DNA of 8,940 nucleotides from Lachnospiraceae bacterium (GTDB taxonomy: Bacteria > Bacillota_A > Clostridia > Lachnospirales > Lachnospiraceae). Positions within the stretch are counted from its first letter, which is position 1, and every line of letters begins with the position of its first letter. The notes under the pieces are model-generated. The model was not told where the DNA came from, ran no database searches, and saw nothing but the letters and a program-made list of their open reading frames with translations. The translations under genes and the position numbers were made by a program. Shown here piece after piece: positions 6,209 to 8,940 of this stretch. The stretch covers positions 1-8,940 of the forward strand of contig VSOD01000154.1 in assembly GCA_009774655.1 (NCBI GenBank), read 5' to 3'.

Positions 6209-7000
6209 TTGGCTAAATTATCAATTTCTAATATAGCATGGCAGGCGGACGAGGACACCGTCGTATATGAGTGGATGAAAAAGTATGGCTATGACGGTCT
6301 GGAGATTGCGCCTACCAGGATTTTTCCCGAAGCGCCTTATGAGCGTCTGGAGGAGGCGGGGAATTGGGCAGCGGCATTGCAGGAACAGCACGGGTTTGTC
6401 GTGCCTTCCATGCAGTCGATCTGGTTTGGCAGACAGGAAAAACTCTTTGGCACTGCAGAAGAGAGGCGGATCCTGCTGGAGTATACAAAGAAAGCGGTTG
6501 ATTTTGCCGAAGCTGTGGGCTGTCGGAATCTTGTCTTCGGCTGTCCGGGGAACAGAGCGGTTCCGGAGGGAGGAAGCGCGGCAGGGGCGGTTTCCTTTTT
6601 CAGAGAGGCGGGGGAGTATGCGTCAGCGCATGGAACCGTGATCGGCATGGAGGCCAATCCGCCGATCTATCGTACCAATTATATCAATGATACGCTGTCG
6701 GCGCTCCGGCTGATTGAAAAAGTTGCCTCTAAAGGATTCCTGCTGAATCTGGATGTGGGGACGATGATCTGGAATAAGGAGGATGTAGAGGAGCTGACAG
6801 GGAAGGTACACCTGATCAACCATGTGCATATCAGTGAGCCGAATCTTGCGCCAGTCGTATCAAGAGAACTCCACCGGCGTCTGCGCAGACTGCTGGAAGC
6901 GGAAGCATATCAGGGTTATATTTCCATAGAAATGGGCAGGACGGAAGAAATAAGCAGGGTGGAAGAGGCGCTGCAGTCAATCAGGGAAGCGTTTGCGTAA
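6209..7000 (+). CDS. Sugar phosphate isomerase/epimerase-like TIM-barrel protein
   Basis: This 263-residue protein is of the xylose isomerase-like / AP endonuclease 2 TIM-barrel superfamily, whose members isomerise or epimerise sugars with a divalent metal. Likely metal ligands are visible: Glu148 in GMEANPP, Asp182 in LNLDVGTM, His205/His207 in HVHISEP and Glu241 in ISIEMG. LEIAPTRIFPE near the N-terminus is also typical. The start is TTG at 6209, chosen because AAAGGGAGG ends 6 nt upstream and the next residues (AKLSISNIAW) begin the first barrel strand. It is 44 nt after the glycosyltransferase and closes the operon. It could supply an unusual sugar for the polymer, but the exact substrate is unknown, and this superfamily also includes dehydratases and lyases. 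Confidence 0.8.
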   Translation: MAKLSISNIAWQADEDTVVYEWMKKYGYDGLEIAPTRIFPEAPYERLEEAGNWAAALQEQHGFVVPSMQSIWFGRQEKLFGTAEERRILLEYTKKAVDFAEAVGCRNLVFGCPGNRAVPEGGSAAGAVSFFREAGEYASAHGTVIGMEANPPIYRTNYINDTLSALRLIEKVASKGFLLNLDVGTMIWNKEDVEELTGKVHLINHVHISEPNLAPVVSRELHRRLRRLLEAEAYQGYISIEMGRTEEISRVEEALQSIREAFA

Positions 7001-7021
7001 CGGCATAACGCTTCCCTGATT
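6979..7021 (+). terminator. 15-bp perfect hairpin at operon end, no U-tract
   Basis: AATCAGGGAAGCGTT (6979-6993) is perfectly complementary to 7007-7021, with a 13-nt loop that holds the stop codon TAA (6998-7000). The left arm encodes the last residues of the isomerase-like protein. After the stem comes AAAACAG rather than a T-run, so it is not a textbook intrinsic terminator. It more likely protects the 3' end, or works with another factor. Confidence 0.55.
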
Positions 7022-7149
7022 AAAACAGAGGACAGTAAAACCTATTCATTTACTATAGATTTTAGTATTATTTGTTGCTGAGATTGAAATTCTATTTTGT
7101 TGAATTTAAAGGTGCGCCTATTGGTAACGGGGGAACTTTGAATTAATTG

Positions 7150-7178
7150 TTGACGGAAACACTGATAAGTGCTAACAT
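7150..7178 (+). promoter_or_regulatory. Promoter facing the small toxin-like gene
   Basis: TTGACG (7150-7155) and TAACAT (7173-7178) are separated by exactly 17 nt, giving a predicted start near 7185. No credible protein start follows, which suggests an RNA product. The -35 is strong and the -10 moderate. Confidence 0.55.
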
Positions 7179-7184
7179 ATTTTA

Positions 7185-7275
7185 TAGAAAAAGGCGTTAC
7201 CGTGAAGCAACGGTTTGCCTCAGTTTACAAGGTTCAAAAAAGCAACCTAACTTTGGTCAAGGCGGTTGCTTTTTT
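7185..7275 (+). ncRNA. Putative antisense antitoxin RNA (about 90 nt)
   Basis: This is the predicted transcript from the promoter at 7150-7178 to the terminator ending at 7275. It would fold into two stems. The first is a broken stem-loop at 7192-7220 (AGGC/GCCT outside, ACCGT/ACGGT inside, loop GAAGCA). The second is the terminator at 7236-7275. The RNA runs convergent to the hydrophobic-peptide gene on the minus strand and is antisense to its last codons and 3' end. That is the layout of Bacillus TxpA/RatA and BsrG/SR4 and of clostridial type I systems. The exact ends are inferred, and the shared region is only about 40 nt unless one transcript reads through. Confidence 0.45.
7236..7275. 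terminator. Bidirectional intrinsic terminator
   Basis: AAAAAAGCAACC (7236-7247) and GGTTGCTTTTTT (7264-7275) form a 12-bp stem including an A-run and a T-run on opposite sides, with a 16-nt loop. It has U-tracts in both directions, so it can end the plus-strand RNA and the minus-strand peptide mRNA. It also overlaps the last eleven codons and the stop of the peptide gene. Confidence 0.85.
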
Positions 7276-7369
7276 GATGTCTTTTATTTTTCCCGGTCTG
7301 CCAGATACTGATTATAGTGACGATGATGCTGATGACCGTCACTACAATACCGACAAATTCCAAAATCAT
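7247..7369 (-). CDS. 40-residue hydrophobic peptide, putative type I toxin
   Basis: This is a small single-span membrane peptide. From ATG at 7369 it begins MILEFVGIVV, continues with an Ile/Val-rich stretch to ISIWQ (about residues 2-24), and ends in a basic hydrophilic tail containing KNKRHQKSNR. That shape, a transmembrane helix followed by a positively charged tail, is typical of type I toxins and holin-like toxins of Firmicutes. The ATG overlaps the stop of a 14-codon leader as ATGA, so I infer coupled translation. GTG at 7378 and TTG at 7381 are in-frame alternatives that would lengthen it by three or four residues. The stop and tail lie in the bidirectional terminator. Opposing it is a likely antisense RNA. 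The precise toxin family is not identified, and toxicity is inferred from architecture only. Confidence 0.6.
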   Translation of the reverse strand: MILEFVGIVVTVISIIVTIISIWQTGKNKRHQKSNRLDQS

Positions 7370-7410
7370 TCCGAACACCAATAGTGCTTACCTTTCGCTT
7401 TATTTTCCAT
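7366..7410 (-). CDS. 14-residue leader peptide coupled to the toxin-like gene
   Basis: The peptide MENKAKGKHYWCSE is preceded by AAGGAGGAG (7417-7425 on the plus-strand numbering) with a 6-nt spacer to the ATG, the best ribosome site in this region. Its TGA overlaps the ATG of the hydrophobic peptide. The likely role is to bring ribosomes to the toxin start, as mok does for hok, rather than to act as a protein. An alternative is that a +1/-1 frameshift fuses the two, but I see no slippery heptamer at the junction. Confidence 0.5.
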   Translation of the reverse strand: MENKAKGKHYWCSE

Positions 7411-7416
7411 ATGTAT

Positions 7417-7425
7417 CTCCTCCTT
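7417..7425 (-). promoter_or_regulatory. Strong ribosome binding site of leader/toxin mRNA
   Basis: On the minus strand this reads AAGGAGGAG, close to the full anti-Shine-Dalgarno complement, 6 nt before the leader ATG. It decides that translation enters at the leader and not directly at the hydrophobic peptide, which has no comparable site of its own. Confidence 0.7.
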
Positions 7426-7441
7426 CGATACAGGAAGCTCT

Positions 7442-7486
7442 CAAAATGTACTCATTTTGGCAAAAGGCGAACCGCTACCCGTTTTG
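7442..7486 (-). promoter_or_regulatory. Structured 5' leader of the toxin-like mRNA
   Basis: CAAAATG (7442-7448) and CATTTTG (7453-7459) form a 7-bp hairpin with a 4-nt loop. CAAAAGG (7461-7467) pairs with CC-TTTTG in 7479-7486 with one bulged G. The middle two segments can also pair weakly with each other. These four alternating segments lie in the predicted 85-nt untranslated leader, just before the strong ribosome site, and could control translation or RNA stability. Confidence 0.4.
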
Positions 7487-7501
7487 GTAACACATATATA
7501 T

Positions 7502-7530
7502 ATTCTATCATAGTGACAGAGTTTTGTAAA
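7502..7530 (-). promoter_or_regulatory. Promoter of leader/toxin mRNA
   Basis: On the minus strand TTTACA (7530-7525) and TAGAAT (7507-7502) are separated by 17 nt. A TG one base before the -10 makes an extended -10 element. The predicted start is near 7495, giving an 85-nt leader. This is one of the best sigma-A-type promoters in the window. Confidence 0.7.
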
Positions 7531-7605
7531 ATTCTGTTTCTGGCTTTTGCAGGAGCCAAATATGGAAGAACCTGCCTTGCCAAGCTGTTCAGGCATCCGC
7601 AAAAA

Positions 7606-7614
7606 TGTTATAAT
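7606..7614 (+). promoter_or_regulatory. Extended -10 promoter for the two-span membrane protein
   Basis: TGTTATAAT at 7606-7614 is a perfect extended -10. The -35 region is poor (TGTTCA at 17 nt), so the promoter would rely on the extended element. The start near 7621 leaves a leader of about 35 nt before the ATG at 7656. It diverges from the toxin-like promoter. Confidence 0.5.
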
Positions 7615-7655
7615 GAACCAACAGACAACAGCCCAACAGCAAGGAAAGCGACAAC

Positions 7656-8165
7656 ATGCAAAACGGAGACAAGAAGACCAAATGGAATCAGCCGCACGTA
7701 CTGATCACGGCATTGGACATGCAGGAGGTCGAGAGAAGACTTAAAAATGCGACCATTCTGCGCGGAGAATGGGTGCCCTGGCGGGAACGGGAGAACTATC
7801 TTTTTCATATGGGAAAGATGCAGGACAATACTTTTGAAATCTATCCGAACCATCGACGGATGCCGCCGCGCAGTGAGAGAGGCCGGGGTCTGCCTAAAGT
7901 CTGTGGGATCATGAGTGAAACGGCGACAGGGGGAACCGGGATCTGCATTTGGCTGGAAGAGGAACTGGGTCCGTTTTCCATTGCGATTGAAATTGTATTT
8001 GGGCTCCTTTTTCTGTTTGTTCTAGTCAGTCAATTTGAATTTGGGTGGATCATAGTGTGGCTGCAGGTCGGCTTGCTGTATCATTTTATCAGGACAAAAT
8101 ACCGGGCGTTTGTCAGCCGCCGTGTGTTGGAGTGGCTGACGCAGCTGTGGGAGGCAGAAGAGTGA
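7656..8165 (+). CDS. Unrecognised protein with two predicted membrane segments
   Basis: I do not recognise this 169-residue protein. The first 100 residues are polar and contain patches suggestive of beta strands (ATILRGEWVPW, NTFEIYPNHR, GTGICIWLEE). Two hydrophobic segments follow at about 106-129 (PFSIAIEIVFGLLFLFVLVS) and 132-147, separated by only a few residues, so they probably form a helical hairpin. A basic and then acidic tail follows. There is no signal peptide. The ATG has AAGGAAA 8 nt upstream. It has its own promoter and lies beside, but divergent from, the toxin-like gene, so it is probably a separate unit. Its layout resembles small clostridial membrane proteins of unknown function, and no enzymatic motif is visible. 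Confidence 0.65.
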   Translation: MQNGDKKTKWNQPHVLITALDMQEVERRLKNATILRGEWVPWRERENYLFHMGKMQDNTFEIYPNHRRMPPRSERGRGLPKVCGIMSETATGGTGICIWLEEELGPFSIAIEIVFGLLFLFVLVSQFEFGWIIVWLQVGLLYHFIRTKYRAFVSRRVLEWLTQLWEAEE

Positions 8166-8261
8166 TCAATTACGCATTTGAGTCTGGCGTGTTTTGGAAA
8201 AAACTGTTCTGATCTTTTTGTTTAAATCTGGAATACTACCCAGAATCTTTCGAAATGCAAG

Positions 8262-8290
8262 TGTACAGTTTTTTATTTTTCGGTTATAAT
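8262..8290 (+). promoter_or_regulatory. Promoter of the DUF3048 lipoprotein gene
   Basis: TGTACA (8262-8267) and a perfect TATAAT (8285-8290) are 17 nt apart. The predicted start near 8297 leaves a purine-rich leader of about 60 nt before the ATG at 8359. The T-rich spacer is typical of Gram-positive promoters. Confidence 0.7.
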
Positions 8291-8358
8291 AAAAAGGCTG
8301 AAAGAGAAGAAAACCAGGGAAAAGGAGAAACACGGAAAGGGAAAAGAGGTAGAAATAG

Positions 8359-8940
8359 ATGCTGCAAAAGAAGACAATGTTTACGGGAATTGCAATCGTT
8401 TGTATGTCGTTGGGACTTTTTGGCTGTGGAAAGGAAGACGAGCTTGAGCTGCCGCCGCCGCAGGTGAAGGAAGTGATCGAGGAGGAGCCGGAGGAAGAGA
8501 CAGCGGAAACCGGGGACGGCCTTCTGACATATGACACGGCCTATCCTGTGATCGGAGAGAGACAGAGTATGAACGGTCAGATACAGAGTTATCTGACAGG
8601 GCAGTGGACGGATGAGACGAAGGCCACCAGACGGCCGATCGCCGTTATGGTGCCGAACAACAGACCGGCCTGGCCGCAGTACGGCATATCCAAAGCGGGC
8701 ATCATCTATGAGGCGCCGGTGGAGGGCCGAATTACAAGGCTGATGGCCGTGCTGGAAGATTTTGACGATCTGGAGCGGGTCGGCCCGGTGAGAAGCAGCC
8801 GTGACTATTATGTATATACGGCGACGGGGTATGAAGCGATCTACTGCAACTGGGGGTTGGCAAGGCCTTATGTGGAGGAGCTGATCAACCGGCCGGAAGT
8901 GCTTAATGTCAGCGCGGCAGTGGAGGGGATCTATAAGCCT
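8359..8940 (+). CDS. DUF3048 (YerB-like) lipoprotein, N-terminal 194 codons
   Basis: This is an exported, membrane-anchored protein whose 3' end lies outside the window. The signal peptide is short: Lys4-Lys5, a hydrophobic core from about 7 to 21, and the lipobox L20-F21-G22-C23, so Cys23 should be lipidated after signal peptidase II cleavage. An acidic and proline-rich linker (about 26-54) follows. The domain begins near RPIAVMVPNNRP (92-103), then YEAPVEGRITR (117-127) and VGPVRSSRDYYVY (141-153), which are the signature parts of the DUF3048/YerB family found across Firmicutes. Function is not established. The ATG has AGAGG about 9 nt upstream and its own strong promoter. It looks like a core gene, marking the end of the accessory stretch. 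Confidence 0.85.
   Translation, partial: MLQKKTMFTGIAIVCMSLGLFGCGKEDELELPPPQVKEVIEEEPEEETAETGDGLLTYDTAYPVIGERQSMNGQIQSYLTGQWTDETKATRRPIAVMVPNNRPAWPQYGISKAGIIYEAPVEGRITRLMAVLEDFDDLERVGPVRSSRDYYVYTATGYEAIYCNWGLARPYVEELINRPEVLNVSAAVEGIYKP

Noticed and set aside
7060..7145. Possible gene remnant ending FKGAPIGNGGTLN
   Set aside because: Only about 22 codons are open, there is no start or ribosome site, and I could not link it to a family. It could be chance.
7169..7384. Plus-strand 71-codon frame starting with GTG
   Set aside because: It has no ribosome site, runs through the terminator, and is the reverse of the better supported hydrophobic peptide and its leader. Its Asp-rich half is simply the complement of Ile/Val codons.
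7384..7704. Plus-strand frame of about 106 codons over the toxin promoter and leader region
   Set aside because: No ribosome site, odd composition, and it overlaps well-formed promoters and the start of the two-span membrane protein.
8164..8246. Terminator after the two-span membrane protein gene
   Set aside because: Only weak stems are present (GATCA/TGATC with a 41-nt loop; TCTGG/CCAGA followed by a short T-run). Neither is convincing.
1..8940. CRISPR array, transposase, rRNA or tRNA gene
   Set aside because: I found no regularly spaced repeats, transposase motifs, or tRNA or rRNA signature on either strand.

Overview
The window looks like a draft contig from a low-to-mid GC Gram-positive, most likely a Lachnospiraceae-type gut clostridium. 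The grounds are strong GGAGG-type ribosome sites, TTG as well as ATG starts, protein sequences of the kind common in that family, and a YerB/DUF3048 lipoprotein. The placement is inference, not proof. The left edge (1-72) is almost free of G and abuts a run of nine Gs, so it reads like low-quality contig-end sequence.

Region 1 (1-7000) is a one-direction block of surface-glycan genes. It holds the tail of an ILEI/FAM3-like domain protein, a GNAT-type acyltransferase with a ten-G tract inside its coding sequence, an AlgI/DltB-like MBOAT O-acyltransferase, a DltA/NRPS-like amino acid adenylating enzyme, a formyltransferase whose start overlaps the adenylation gene by 8 nt, a DPM1-like family 2 glycosyltransferase, and a TIM-barrel sugar isomerase/epimerase-like protein. 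A 15-bp perfect hairpin closes the block, with the last stop codon in its loop. Taken together this suggests a cassette that activates an amino acid, perhaps formylates it, and transfers it by the MBOAT protein to a cell-surface polymer. No carrier protein is visible, so that step is missing from the window.

Region 2 (about 7140-7620) is AT-richer and holds no long gene. On the minus strand it encodes a 40-residue hydrophobic peptide with a basic tail, read from an ATGA overlap behind a 14-residue leader that has a near-perfect ribosome site. A TTTACA-17-TAGAAT promoter with an extended -10 lies upstream. A plus-strand promoter (TTGACG-17-TAACAT) faces it, and both transcripts end at the same bidirectional terminator. 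This has the architecture of a type I toxin-antitoxin locus.

Region 3 (7656-8940) holds an unrecognised protein with two predicted membrane segments, then a promoter and the first 194 codons of a DUF3048 (YerB-like) lipoprotein that runs off the right edge.
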